Shown here piece by piece: positions 37,944-47,453 of a stretch of DNA of 64,000 bases. The stretch comes from CADEED01 sp041395625. Lineage in GTDB: Bacteria; Pseudomonadota; Gammaproteobacteria; Steroidobacterales; Steroidobacteraceae. The DNA lies in contig JAWLAE010000001.1 in assembly GCA_041395625.1 (NCBI GenBank), positions 682,001 through 746,000 of the forward strand, read 5' to 3'. The position numbers and the translations under genes are program-made. The notes beneath the pieces were generated by a model, which ran no database searches, was not told where the DNA came from, and saw only the letters and a program-made list of their open reading frames with translations. The stretch's first letter is position 1. Every line of letters starts with the position of its first letter.

Positions 37944-39002
37944 CTATGCTCGCGTCACAACAACTCGGGCCGTCTTAGCAGATTTCATCTTCAGTTTGTT
38001 ACTTAGCGGTTTATCTATGAATTCATACAGTAGTTGCCCGACCGATATTGATGCGAGGAGAATTACTGACACACCGAGCGGTGTGTATGGATCAAATAGC
38101 TGCAATCTCTCGGCGGCAATCTTTCGGAGTGCCTCAACCACGTACGCGTGACTAAGATAGGTGGCATAGCTCGCATCGCCGATTCTTGCGAGTATTCGCG
38201 TCGTCGTACCGCCAAACTGTAACAACAAGCTCTCTAGGTTGATCGCAGCCAAGACAAGCAGGGCGGCGGGAATGCCCCAAATCACCACCCTGGACCCAGG
38301 GGTCTGGAGAGCCTCGGTCGTCGCCATGAACGCGACGCTGCCAATTACTAGGGCGATCGACTGCCTGCGACCGATATGCCGCATGATGTCCGTTCGGCTG
38401 ATTGCGAACACACCAATTCCAAGTACGAACTCAAAAACCACGCTGTTGCCATAGAACACTGCTGCTGCGCTGTCGACTGGGCCGTCGCGGAAATAGATAA
38501 AGGTGAGAGCAATCATCAGTGTAGCGATCACAAGTCGGAGTCTCGTGCTGATCAACATCGCTAGCCACACGCATGCATAGAAGAACATCTCGTAGTTCAG
38601 AGTCCAACCAACCGCCAGAGTCGGGCTGAGTATTCCGTTGTCTTTGAAGTGAGGCACGAAGAGCAATGAGTGCAGATAGTCACTCAAATCGGCCGTCGTC
38701 GAGTTGAGCAAGTCCGGCCGAATCATGGCAATCAACAACAAGGCTGTGGTCAGTAGCCAGTAAAGCGGTACGATTCGCGCAAGTCGATTTACGATGAAGG
38801 TTCCCGCCGGCTGTCCGTTGGTTACTATCATGGCCATCACAAATCCACTAATGATGAAAAAGATGTCAACTCCAAAAGATCCAAACTGCGGCACTGCTTG
38901 AATGTGGAAATACACGACACAGGTAGCAGCCACGCCGCGGAGGATTTGCAGCGCCTGCCAATTCTTCGGCCGATGATCAGAAGTCGTCTTTGTTATCGAC
39001 AT
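37944..39002 (-). CDS. Acyltransferase-3 family membrane protein
   Basis: A 352-residue protein with about ten helices. The N-terminal block QILRGVAATCVVYFH, then FGVDIFFIISGFVMAM and NRLARIVPLYWL, is the OafA/acyltransferase-3 signature; the His is the likely catalytic residue. Such enzymes O-acetylate exported or lipid-linked glycans. The ATG at 39002 (MSITKTT) is chosen over a longer frame from 39110 that would overlap the upstream gene. It is in tandem with a second membrane acyltransferase. Confidence 0.86.
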   Translation of the reverse strand: MSITKTTSDHRPKNWQALQILRGVAATCVVYFHIQAVPQFGSFGVDIFFIISGFVMAMIVTNGQPAGTFIVNRLARIVPLYWLLTTALLLIAMIRPDLLNSTTADLSDYLHSLLFVPHFKDNGILSPTLAVGWTLNYEMFFYACVWLAMLISTRLRLVIATLMIALTFIYFRDGPVDSAAAVFYGNSVVFEFVLGIGVFAISRTDIMRHIGRRQSIALVIGSVAFMATTEALQTPGSRVVIWGIPAALLVLAAINLESLLLQFGGTTTRILARIGDASYATYLSHAYVVEALRKIAAERLQLFDPYTPLGVSVILLASISVGQLLYEFIDKPLSNKLKMKSAKTARVVVTRA

Positions 39003-39048
39003 TAAAGAGCATCGACCCTTGATGGCGTGTGAGCGAGTCTTGTCGGTA

Positions 39049-40107
39049 TCATACTTTCTTGCCTGCCCGCCGGATGCCGCTGTTGCCGAATTGACCAAGT
39101 AGCCAGCCACCCCATCCTATTCGCTCAATAATTAGTGTTGCGACTAGCGAGAATCCCAACGTGGTTGCGATAGTTAGGATATATGCAGGAAGGTCTGTCA
39201 TTTGTGCTGACTCTAACCACCAGCGTCTCGAGGCAACGAGGATAAGTGGTGCGTGAAGCAAGTAGATTCCCATGGTGCGTCTACCAACCGCGAGTAGCAA
39301 CGGCGAAAAATGCCTGATTCGAAGAACCGTCCAGGTTGCGACCAAGAGGTACGAAAGCTGAAAATAGTACCATCCGGCAGGCGACGATTGGGCGAGCCAC
39401 GCCAAACCCAATCCACCAATTGCAATTGCCCCTAGCGTGCTCGACGTGAGCCGAGTGAATTGTAATCGTCTGCATGCAATTCCTAGAAGGAAGAAGCCCA
39501 GGCCCCATAGAACGTGTTGCAATGGATCCTCGCCGGGCGGTCGAACTGTTGCTTCATACCAAGGCCCTATATAGACGTGAAACAAGTGGCCGAGTCCGAT
39601 CGCGACGCCCAGTATGATGCGTGCATCGAGCGTCGCAAGTGAGTTCGCCATCGCGCTTGCGGCGATGCGAACCAGCAGCAGTGTCGGCAAGAAATAGAGC
39701 TGCGCAGCCGACTGGGAATACCAGACCGCATTGGCGAAGGCGGCAATTGCTGGCTGAGTATCCGAATCGATCGGCGACTGCCCAATTCCTGAAGCAGCCA
39801 GTAATACGCGCATGGCGGTGTATACGATCGAAAAGATCAACCAGGGTAAAAGCAGCCGTCTCCAGCCAGTTACGATTGTCTTAGCGACACCGACTTTGAC
39901 AGAGTCGCCAAGCTTTGCGCCAAATATGAAGCCGTCGATCCAAAAGAACCCGGGTACAGCGATAGTAGAGGTGATCAGCCCGACCCACTCGCGCAATTGA
40001 GGATCAGTTAGGGTTTCGGGTACGTTGGCGTGTATGGCAATAACCATAACGATCAATAGCGCTTTTAGCGCATCCAGCGAGGCAATGCGCGGTACCGGTT
40101 CACTCAT
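39049..40107 (-). CDS. Acyltransferase-family membrane protein (second copy)
   Basis: A 352-residue protein with about ten helices. It starts RIASLDALKALLIVMVIAIHAN, a fucose/glucosamine acetyltransferase-like N-terminus with the conserved His, followed by PGFFWIDGFIFG and GWRRLLLPWLIFS. It is more like the NolL/WcaF-type membrane acetyltransferases than the adjacent OafA-like protein. It probably acylates a different position of the polysaccharide or lipid-linked unit. The gap to the next gene is 46 bases on the same strand. Confidence 0.82.
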   Translation of the reverse strand: MSEPVPRIASLDALKALLIVMVIAIHANVPETLTDPQLREWVGLITSTIAVPGFFWIDGFIFGAKLGDSVKVGVAKTIVTGWRRLLLPWLIFSIVYTAMRVLLAASGIGQSPIDSDTQPAIAAFANAVWYSQSAAQLYFLPTLLLVRIAASAMANSLATLDARIILGVAIGLGHLFHVYIGPWYEATVRPPGEDPLQHVLWGLGFFLLGIACRRLQFTRLTSSTLGAIAIGGLGLAWLAQSSPAGWYYFQLSYLLVATWTVLRIRHFSPLLLAVGRRTMGIYLLHAPLILVASRRWWLESAQMTDLPAYILTIATTLGFSLVATLIIERIGWGGWLLGQFGNSGIRRAGKKV

Positions 40108-40288
40108 ACGCGGATGATCAAGGAGCGCTCAGGCGTGCGCTAGCAAGCATTCGACGCAATTTGTATAGTTGGCACGTTATTGTCCCAAATCCGAGATGCG
40201 ATTCACTTTGGCACTGAGTAACATCTGCCAAGAATCCGGAGTTCTGTATTCTACTGTCTGGATGCAAGCTGCAGGGATGTAATAGCGC

Positions 40289-41527
40289 ATGAGGATCCTA
40301 TGGGTATCACACGTGGTTCCATATCCTCCCAAAGCCGGAGTATTGCTGCGTGCGTTTTACCTATTGCAAGCCGTCGCGCGCGACCATGACGTAGATCTTG
40401 TGGCGTTTATTCAGGCGCCCCTGCTGGGGACCTTTTATCCCGATCTGGAAATTGGGCTTGAGGATTCGCGGGCGCACCTCGCCGAGTTTTGCCACGAAGT
40501 ACATTTCCTTCCAATAGAACGCCTGGATCGACCCTACGGCAAGGCTCGCACGGCGCTATCGGCGCTCGTAGGTGAAACGTATACGACAAGGGTCTTGCGA
40601 AGCGTCTCAGGTCGCGATTGCATGCAGCGAGTGTCGGCGCATGGAGGATACGATCTCGTGCATTTTGATTTTCTTGGCTTGGCGCCGTACCGTTCGGCGG
40701 TTTCAGCACGCGTTGCCACGCTTGGTCACCACAATATCGAGTCGCACATGATGTTGCGCCGAGCCGCGAACGAACCGAGTTTACTCAAGCGAGCGTATTT
40801 TCGGCGCGAAGGTCAGCGTTTGGAGTTGTATGAGCGACGCGTTGTGGGCGAATTCGCGGCAAACATTACGTGCTCCGATCTGGACTCGGAGCGCATTCGA
40901 CAGCTGCATCCTGCGGCTCACTGCGTCAGCATACCCAACGGGGTTGATTGCGACTATTTCAACCCGCAGGGCGCGGTAGAACGGCCGAACTCGCTGGTAT
41001 TCGTGGGCACACTAAGTTGGTATCCGAACGCGGCTGCCGCTGAGTTTCTAATGCGCGACGTGATGCCAGCCTTGCGCCATCGCCTGCCGGGCATTCATCT
41101 GGACATCATAGGTGCAGGGGCTCCAATGTCGCTTCTTGAGTTGGCAGCTGCAACTCCAGGGGTTACTTTGCATGGCTTTGTGCCTGACATTCGCCCCCTG
41201 ATCGATTCGGCAGCACTCTATATCTGTCCCGTTCGCGACGGCGGTGGTACCAAGCTCAAAATGCTGGATGCTTTCGCAATGGGCAAGTGTGTGGTCGCGC
41301 ACCCCATCGCGTGTGAGGGAATCGAGGTTACACGCGGCGTAAACGTCCTACTCGCGGAGTCATCGGAGGAATTCGTCACGGAAACGGTCAGGCTGCTCTC
41401 CGCCCAGGCAGAGCGGTGTACAGTGGGCGCCGCAGCGCGTGCGCTCGTCGAGGAGCGATATACTTTCAAGGCAATTGGTCGCAAGCTGTCGGACACGTTC
41501 GTTGGGTTGGCCAGTCGGTCGCATTGA
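40289..41527 (+). CDS. Glycosyltransferase family 4 protein (XrtA-locus stp1-like type)
   Basis: A 412-residue GT-B enzyme. It begins MRILWVSHVVPYPPKAG, has HFDFLGLAPYR, NVTCSDLDSERI-like and IPNGVDCDYFNP segments, and a C-terminal YICPVRDGGGTKLKMLDAFAMGKCVVA donor site. This combination resembles the GT4 proteins that accompany XrtA loci. It would add a sugar to the growing repeat unit. The preceding 180 bases separate it from a divergent acyltransferase gene and must contain its promoter. Confidence 0.85.
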   Translation: MRILWVSHVVPYPPKAGVLLRAFYLLQAVARDHDVDLVAFIQAPLLGTFYPDLEIGLEDSRAHLAEFCHEVHFLPIERLDRPYGKARTALSALVGETYTTRVLRSVSGRDCMQRVSAHGGYDLVHFDFLGLAPYRSAVSARVATLGHHNIESHMMLRRAANEPSLLKRAYFRREGQRLELYERRVVGEFAANITCSDLDSERIRQLHPAAHCVSIPNGVDCDYFNPQGAVERPNSLVFVGTLSWYPNAAAAEFLMRDVMPALRHRLPGIHLDIIGAGAPMSLLELAAATPGVTLHGFVPDIRPLIDSAALYICPVRDGGGTKLKMLDAFAMGKCVVAHPIACEGIEVTRGVNVLLAESSEEFVTETVRLLSAQAERCTVGAAARALVEERYTFKAIGRKLSDTFVGLASRSH

Positions 41528-41608
41528 GCCTTAGCTAATCTAATAGTGAGCGAGCTAGCTACGCCGTTGCATAGTAGACTCGCTCGACTGATTTGAACAC
41601 TTGTCCCG

Positions 41609-43072
41609 ATGAATCCACTTAATCGCGGTGCTGGTAGCCATCTGTTGCTGTACGGCATAGGAAGCCTGACCAAGCAGTTGGCAACCGTCGTGATGCTGCC
41701 AATTTATACTTACTACCTTTCACCCGCAGACTATGGCGCTGTCGAGATCGTCAGTCTGATCGTGAGCTCCATGTCGTTGATCGCGGGCATGAACCTCGGT
41801 GAGGGTTTGTTTCGCTACTATCATGAGCGAGAGGACTTGGGTGGCGGACGCAAGGCGGTTGCCTCTGCGCTGGGTTTGGCGTTCGGATTGAACCTGCTTG
41901 GAACGATCCTTCTTCTGATCTTATCGCCAGTGCTGGCCTCGCAGTTTCTATCGAATTCAGACCTGTGGTACTTGGTTGCGATCTGTGCGGCGACGCTTGT
42001 CAGTGAGTCTTGTGTTTCGATTGTCACTTGCCATATGCGCGCTGAGCAAAATGCGTGGCATTTTTTCTGGACTGGAATTGCGCGGCTCATACTGCAAGTC
42101 GGATTCAATGTCTTTTTCGTGATCTATCTGCGTCTCGGAGTGCTCGGAGTTTTTCTGGGTCTCCTCGCATCGTCAGTTCTTCTCGCACTGGCGATTCTGC
42201 CGTATTCCATTCGGCGAGTCGGCTTTTCGGTATCCGTCGCCAGCGCGCGACTCTTGCTCGTATTCGGAGGACCGCTTGTTCTCGCAAACGTTGCCCAGTT
42301 TTATTTGGGGGCCATTGATCGATTCTTCCTGGAACATTTCCAGGACTTGGCAAGTGTCGGAATTTACGCGCTCGCGGCACGGCTTGCGCAGAGCTTCTTG
42401 ACGCTCATATACGAGCCATTCGAGCAGATTTGGGACCCCGAGAAGTACCGGATTTGGCGCGCCGGTCGCAACATCGAACCATTTCAGCGCGTTTTTCGCC
42501 TGCTGACTTCTATCCTAGTAATTTGCGGCGTCGGTATAAGTATCTTGGCGCCGGAGATATTTGCTCTGCTGACCTCTAAGCCATTCGCGTTTGCCGGAGT
42601 TGTCGCGCCTGTCCTGGTTGCAAGTTCGATCTGTACGGCGCTCACGCGTTTTGCGCGTTTTGGCAGTCTCGCGGAGGGCAAGACCGGAAACGTGTACAAG
42701 GCCGCGCTAGTTAGCGCTACAGTCATGACGCTGATGTTGTTTGTGCTAACGCCTCAGTTTGGAGCTATGGGCGCCGCAACGGCTGTTGTTGGCGCAGCGG
42801 TAGTTCGAGTGTTCGTAGAAGACCGGATGGCGCGTCGATTGGTGAACCTGCGTCTGCCCTGGGGCAGTTTCCTGGTTGTCGCGGGAGTCGGCATCCTAGT
42901 TGCGCTTGGTTGTTTTCAGTTGGGTCCCATTTCGCCGGGGAATATCGCGATTAAGGTAACTTGCGTCATCGCATTGGCAGGGGCGATATGGTGGTCGCCG
43001 TATCTAGGTTACGCCGAGCGACATCTTGTCTTGACGCTTATCCGGCCGCGATCGCTGAAATCGAGGCTATAA
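41609..43072 (+). CDS. Wzx-type oligosaccharide flippase
   Basis: A 487-residue protein with about 12-14 helices of the MOP superfamily. The N-terminal LYGIGSLTKQLATVVMLPIYTYYLSPADYG pattern is typical of polysaccharide flippases, and AIDRFFLEHFQDLASVGIYALA is a second characteristic block. It would translocate undecaprenyl-linked repeat units to the periplasm. Its last 35 bases overlap the 3' end of the convergent deacetylase gene. Confidence 0.9.
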   Translation: MNPLNRGAGSHLLLYGIGSLTKQLATVVMLPIYTYYLSPADYGAVEIVSLIVSSMSLIAGMNLGEGLFRYYHEREDLGGGRKAVASALGLAFGLNLLGTILLLILSPVLASQFLSNSDLWYLVAICAATLVSESCVSIVTCHMRAEQNAWHFFWTGIARLILQVGFNVFFVIYLRLGVLGVFLGLLASSVLLALAILPYSIRRVGFSVSVASARLLLVFGGPLVLANVAQFYLGAIDRFFLEHFQDLASVGIYALAARLAQSFLTLIYEPFEQIWDPEKYRIWRAGRNIEPFQRVFRLLTSILVICGVGISILAPEIFALLTSKPFAFAGVVAPVLVASSICTALTRFARFGSLAEGKTGNVYKAALVSATVMTLMLFVLTPQFGAMGAATAVVGAAVVRVFVEDRMARRLVNLRLPWGSFLVVAGVGILVALGCFQLGPISPGNIAIKVTCVIALAGAIWWSPYLGYAERHLVLTLIRPRSLKSRL

Positions 43073-44051
43073 ATCGGTAGTCTGCGCAGGCAACAACTGG
43101 AAAGCGGTCAATGTCGAATCGGTCCGTGTTAGCCAGGTCGACAACATGACGCTTCTGAAGGTTAAATGCGCAGTGATAGCCAGCTTGCCGCGCTGCGTTG
43201 AGACTAAGCTGATCGTAATCGGGAGCTTGGCCGTACGGATATGCCAGTGATCGCACGGGGCACTGAAGCAGATCCTCCAGAATCTTCTTCGAGCGTTGAA
43301 GCTCGTCATACTGTTGTGCCGGCGACAGCCGGCTAAGAAACGCGTGAGAGTGCGAGTGGCTGCCAATTGTCATGCCAGCGCGGTGCATTTCAATCAGTTG
43401 AGCTTCGGTAATCAGGCCGCTGGTCTGTCGCTTCGCGTCGGGCAGTTCGATTCCCAATTTCGCAGCGAGGGCGACCACGGTGTGTAGTGCATCGCCAGTA
43501 TCGGAATGCGATTTGATTCGGTGAGCGACGAGCCTTGTCGCTTGCTGGCGACTCTGACTATCGGACAACTTCACGATGCCGCCGAGTTCGCTGCCAAGAT
43601 CGTAGCTGCCCTCTGCGGCCTTTTTCATGGCTATTCCCAGTAAGTTCCACCATTCGATCGTACGCTCGGTCAATGCGCGCGTGCTGACAAAAAACACGGC
43701 GGTGAGCCCATGGCTCTTGAGGATTGGAAAGGCGCGCGAATAGTGATCCTGCGTCGCGTCGTCGAACGTAATCAGAGCCGCGCGCGGCGGAAGCGGCCGT
43801 AATCCGTCAAGTGCATCGCACACCTGATCGAGCGTCACAACCGTTCTCAGACGTCTTAGAATGGCTAGCTGCTTGTCCAGCACCTCAGCTGTACACGTGC
43901 TGACCGAGTCGTCGAATAGCTCATCGAACTCGGACGTCGGGCCCCCGATACGGTGGTAGGCGAGGACTGCTAACCGGCGCCGCAGGGCAATGCGAAGAAT
44001 TCGCGCGATACCAGATCGGACCGCGAAGTAGCCCATTAAGTTGCGTTTCAT
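43038..44051 (-). CDS. Polysaccharide deacetylase (CE4 type)
   Basis: A 337-residue protein with CE4 motifs: LAYHRIGG at the start, LITFDDATQDHY near residue 94, IGSHSHSHAFLSRL near residue 228, and AYPYGQAPDY. The Asp pair and the H-x3-H metal site are intact. It has an extra helical insertion (about residues 130-210) between the two catalytic blocks, usual for the longer xylanase/chitin-deacetylase-like members in polysaccharide loci. There is no clear signal peptide. The tail overlaps the flippase gene. Confidence 0.86.
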   Translation of the reverse strand: MKRNLMGYFAVRSGIARILRIALRRRLAVLAYHRIGGPTSEFDELFDDSVSTCTAEVLDKQLAILRRLRTVVTLDQVCDALDGLRPLPPRAALITFDDATQDHYSRAFPILKSHGLTAVFFVSTRALTERTIEWWNLLGIAMKKAAEGSYDLGSELGGIVKLSDSQSRQQATRLVAHRIKSHSDTGDALHTVVALAAKLGIELPDAKRQTSGLITEAQLIEMHRAGMTIGSHSHSHAFLSRLSPAQQYDELQRSKKILEDLLQCPVRSLAYPYGQAPDYDQLSLNAARQAGYHCAFNLQKRHVVDLANTDRFDIDRFPVVACADYRFIASISAIAAG

Positions 44052-44243
44052 CTTGTATAAGCGTATTCGGTTGGCGGCCCCAATGAAAACTGAGGCTGGG
44101 TACCTAGCATAAATGTTCTGATAGTTTGCTCGCGGTGCCTGCCCGGTTGCGCGACGCGCGTCGCACTATGCCACGAGACTAGCGGACGGATCGCGCGCTC
44201 GGCCGAATCACGATCATGACTGCGTCGAGGCCGATGTGATGGG

Positions 44244-45074
44244 TCAGGCTGCTGGCCAGTCTGGTGGCGGCGGAACCTTGCCGATGGCCGCGCCAGGGTT
44301 GCCGCCGACAATCGTGAGTTCTGGAACATCTTTCGTTACTACCGCGCCCGCGGCCACGATTGCACCGCGACCGATTGTGACACCCTTCATTATGATCGCG
44401 TGTGCCCCAATCCAAGCGTAGTCCTTCACGACAATTCGGCCGATATTTCTTTGAACCGCGGGTTCGCCCCGTGCTCGCGCGAGCGGATCTTGCGGATGTC
44501 CATCTGAGCCCAGGAAGCGCACATAGTCAGAGACGAGAATGTGCGAGCCAAACTCAACCAGGCTTCCCACCGCAATCACTACGCCATATCCGAGGTAGCT
44601 GCAGTCGCGAACAACCAGATTTTTTCTCGTGGAGTCACCGGTAGCAATCCAGGTCTGGTTGCCCGCGAGCGTAACGTTTCGGCCGAGTTCGATACCCAGA
44701 TTGCCTAACAACTTAGGTTGAGATTCCTGAATCTGTAGTCCTGGGCCGCAACGATCGCATAGCAGTCGAAACAGCGGTTCGTGATAGATCTTCCACCAAA
44801 CTCGCGCGAGCAAGCCGCGGCGGAAACTTCGTTCCGCAAGCAGCATGTGATGCAGTCCGGGCACGGTAGGGAAATCGGCGGTGCTTGCGCGCTTTAGGAC
44901 GGCAAACGCTGCGCGCTGTAACGGCGTGCTTCGGCGACGGCTCCATTCTTTGATACTCAACTGAGGTGCCTCGGCAGCATTCGCCCGAATGAAATTGGTG
45001 TCGTTGTGCGTAGACGCAACGCCCAGCGGAATTGTAGCGAGACCTGGCCGGTCGCAGCCATATTTGATACTCAT
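44244..45074 (-). CDS. Hexapeptide-repeat acyltransferase (LbH)
   Basis: A 276-residue protein whose C-terminal half (about 130-265) contains left-handed beta-helix hexapeptides (IVVKDYAWIGAHAIIMKGVTIGRGAIVAAGAVVTKDV), with GNPGAAIGKVP as the usual terminal motif. The family O- or N-acetylates sugars using acetyl-CoA. The N-terminal 100 residues are non-repetitive. The ATG at 45074 (MSIKYG) is favoured over a longer frame to 45146. It resembles the acyltransferase at 53919 (both contain an EPLFR segment), suggesting paralogy. Confidence 0.82.
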   Translation of the reverse strand: MSIKYGCDRPGLATIPLGVASTHNDTNFIRANAAEAPQLSIKEWSRRRSTPLQRAAFAVLKRASTADFPTVPGLHHMLLAERSFRRGLLARVWWKIYHEPLFRLLCDRCGPGLQIQESQPKLLGNLGIELGRNVTLAGNQTWIATGDSTRKNLVVRDCSYLGYGVVIAVGSLVEFGSHILVSDYVRFLGSDGHPQDPLARARGEPAVQRNIGRIVVKDYAWIGAHAIIMKGVTIGRGAIVAAGAVVTKDVPELTIVGGNPGAAIGKVPPPPDWPAA

Positions 45075-45242
45075 TCTCGGCAATATATTGTCGCATTGCG
45101 CAACGGTCGCGCACGACAGAAACGTCAGCGACCGGATTGGCGACACGCGATTGAGCGCCGGCGCACCTTTTGGTGTCCCTGATAATTCTTGACCGTTCCT
45201 AGACCAACTATCTGGTGCACAATCGGGTAGAGTTACAGGGCT

Positions 45243-46292
45243 ATGAGGATCCTAGTCACAGGGGGGTCTGGCTTTATTGGCCGGTGCCTAGTGGAAGAAC
45301 TGGCCAAGGCAGGTCACGAGCTCGTCAATCTTGACTTGTGCCGGCCTGAGTGGCCGGCACCTTTCGCGCGTTCGTTCATAGGCGATGTGCGCGATCGTGA
45401 GCTCGTTCGCGAAGCGATGTCGGGTTGCAGTGCTGTGTTCCATCTGGCTGCGGCGCATCATGATGTCGGCATTGACGTGCCCACCTACTTTGACGTGAAC
45501 GAAAACGGCACGCGCGTCTTGCTGGACGTCATGGACAAGCAAGATGTGCTTGAGTTGTGCTTCGTTTCCTCAGTTGCGGTGTACGGTCAGTCGACCGATG
45601 AGCCTGACGAATGCAGTCCGACTTTTCCGACCCTCCCTTACGGGGCTTCTAAACTTGCGGCTGAGAAAGTTGCGCGCGAGTGGGCGGCAACAGACCCGAA
45701 ACGATCTGCACTGGTCTTGAGACCAGCGGTGGTGTTTGGACCGCATAATTTCGCCAACATGTATGCTTTGATACGCCAACTGCACTCACGTCGATTTGTG
45801 CAAGTCGGTTCCGGTTTCAACCAGAAGAGCATGTGCCATGTCGACAATCTTGTGGCAGCTATGCTTTATCTATGGAATCAGCGTAGGACTGGGACGCGCA
45901 CGTTCAATTATGTAGACAAGCCCGATCTGGCTTCGCGCCAGATTACCGATGTGATCCTCGATGCACTCGGACAGCGACCGTCGCGCCTTCGCATTCCAAT
46001 TGGGCTGGCGCTGGCGGCAATAGCACCGGTCGATTTCCTGGGCCGAATGATCGGGCGCGACTTCCCAATATCGGGCCTTCGAATTCGCAAGTTCGCCAAT
46101 AGTCGAACGGTTTTTGATTCGTCCGCGATATTTCGCACAGGGTTCGTCGCACCTTTGAGCTTGGAGGATGGCTTAAGATCGATGGTGAACTGGTATTTGG
46201 GTGAGGGGCGGAAGCTCAGTCCGGTTTGGCGCATACCCCCGGCGACTTGGCAGTCTTCGAGCACAGCTGCGCAAGTGGTGAGCCAGTCTTGA
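45243..46292 (+). CDS. NAD-dependent sugar epimerase/dehydratase (extended SDR)
   Basis: A 349-residue extended short-chain dehydrogenase. It begins with the nucleotide-binding VTGGSGFIG near residue 6, has FIGDVRD and HLAAAHHD, the catalytic SSVAVYG and YGASK (Tyr-x3-Lys) near residue 136, and LRPAVVFGPHN. It converts a nucleotide sugar or a related substrate. The closest functional class (epimerase, dehydratase or reductase) is not clear. The next gene begins six bases after its stop, showing an operon. Confidence 0.85.
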   Translation: MRILVTGGSGFIGRCLVEELAKAGHELVNLDLCRPEWPAPFARSFIGDVRDRELVREAMSGCSAVFHLAAAHHDVGIDVPTYFDVNENGTRVLLDVMDKQDVLELCFVSSVAVYGQSTDEPDECSPTFPTLPYGASKLAAEKVAREWAATDPKRSALVLRPAVVFGPHNFANMYALIRQLHSRRFVQVGSGFNQKSMCHVDNLVAAMLYLWNQRRTGTRTFNYVDKPDLASRQITDVILDALGQRPSRLRIPIGLALAAIAPVDFLGRMIGRDFPISGLRIRKFANSRTVFDSSAIFRTGFVAPLSLEDGLRSMVNWYLGEGRKLSPVWRIPPATWQSSSTAAQVVSQS

Positions 46293-46297
46293 CTCCT

Positions 46298-47449
46298 ATG
46301 TTTCCTCTCTTCGTTGCCGCAGCAGCGATGTCCGTTCTCATTGTCGGCTGGGTGATTTACCCGCTGGCATGTATAGTGATCGCCCGCCGTCATTCGGTGT
46401 TGAGCGCACCATCGGTCGCTGGTCAGTCGGTTGCCATCGTGCTAGCAACCAGAGAAGCGCCGGAACTCGTCGCTAGGCAAGTCGACAGCCTCCTGTCCCA
46501 GGAATATCCTCAAGGTCATCTAGACTTGATTGTGGCGGTCGATGCTAGATCGACCCACCTGACTCGCGATTATCAGACACTGATTGCCGGTCGTGCCAGA
46601 GTCGTGCTTGGCGATGAGCCCGGCGGCAAGGCCTGTGCTCTAAACGCTGGCGTCAGAAGCGCCGCGGCTGATTACGTCGTATTCGCCGACTCACAGCCGC
46701 GATTCCTCGACCAGTCGATCGCAAGATTGGTCGGGTTTCTGCATGCCAATCCGCAGTTCGGTGGCGTCAGTGGTGCGTTGGTGCTCAACGAGCTGCCACA
46801 TCAACGAGATCCCGTGCTTGGCAGAGTTTGGGACTACGAACTGGCCGTGCGTCGTGCTCACGCGAACCTGCATAGTATCTGCGCGGTGACGGGTGCGATT
46901 TACGCGATTCGGCGCGAGTACTGGCAGTCGTTGCCAGCCGGCGCGATTTGTGACGATTTGTTTGTACCGATGCACATCATCTTGACCGGTGGTCGTGTAG
47001 GGTTCTGTGAATCCGCGCGTGCGTTGGATGCACGTATTTTTAGTCGGCCGCAGGAATTTCAACGCAAAGTGCGCACCTTGACGGGAATGCTGCAGTTCGT
47101 CATGGCGCGACCCGAGGTGCTATTGCCCTGGCGTAACCCTGTCTGGGCGCAATTCGTCTTTCACAAGCTCTTGAGAATCGCTACGCCATTCCTCGCGGCG
47201 ATATTTGCGGGCGGTGTGTCGGTAGGACTGTATTCCTCCGACGTGTTTGCGTTCTGGCCACTGGCGTTTGTGCCGTTCGCCTTGCTGTTACTACTCGCTG
47301 CCATCGGATCGAGCCGAACACAAAAGATCATTCGCGATACGGGTTGGGTCCTGCTGCTTTTGTGTGCCCCGCTGGTCGCCATATGGCGTGCGCTGCGCGG
47401 AAAATGGGACGTTTGGACGCCGCAGCTGCACAGTCCGGATCCTCGGTAG
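46298..47449 (+). CDS. Processive-type glycosyltransferase family 2 membrane protein
   Basis: A 383-residue protein with an N-terminal helix, a GT2 catalytic domain and three C-terminal helices (about 290-360). Catalytic elements are VAVDARS near residue 77, GGKACALNAGV, FADSQPRFLD (in the DxD position) and ICDDLFVP near residue 217, followed by QEFQRKVRTLTG in the place of the QxxRW acceptor motif. This resembles synthases such as PgaC/HasA-like enzymes. The ATG at 46298 lies six bases after the epimerase stop; an upstream extension would overlap that gene. Confidence 0.82.
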   Translation: MFPLFVAAAAMSVLIVGWVIYPLACIVIARRHSVLSAPSVAGQSVAIVLATREAPELVARQVDSLLSQEYPQGHLDLIVAVDARSTHLTRDYQTLIAGRARVVLGDEPGGKACALNAGVRSAAADYVVFADSQPRFLDQSIARLVGFLHANPQFGGVSGALVLNELPHQRDPVLGRVWDYELAVRRAHANLHSICAVTGAIYAIRREYWQSLPAGAICDDLFVPMHIILTGGRVGFCESARALDARIFSRPQEFQRKVRTLTGMLQFVMARPEVLLPWRNPVWAQFVFHKLLRIATPFLAAIFAGGVSVGLYSSDVFAFWPLAFVPFALLLLLAAIGSSRTQKIIRDTGWVLLLLCAPLVAIWRALRGKWDVWTPQLHSPDPR

Positions 47450-47453
47450 TGTG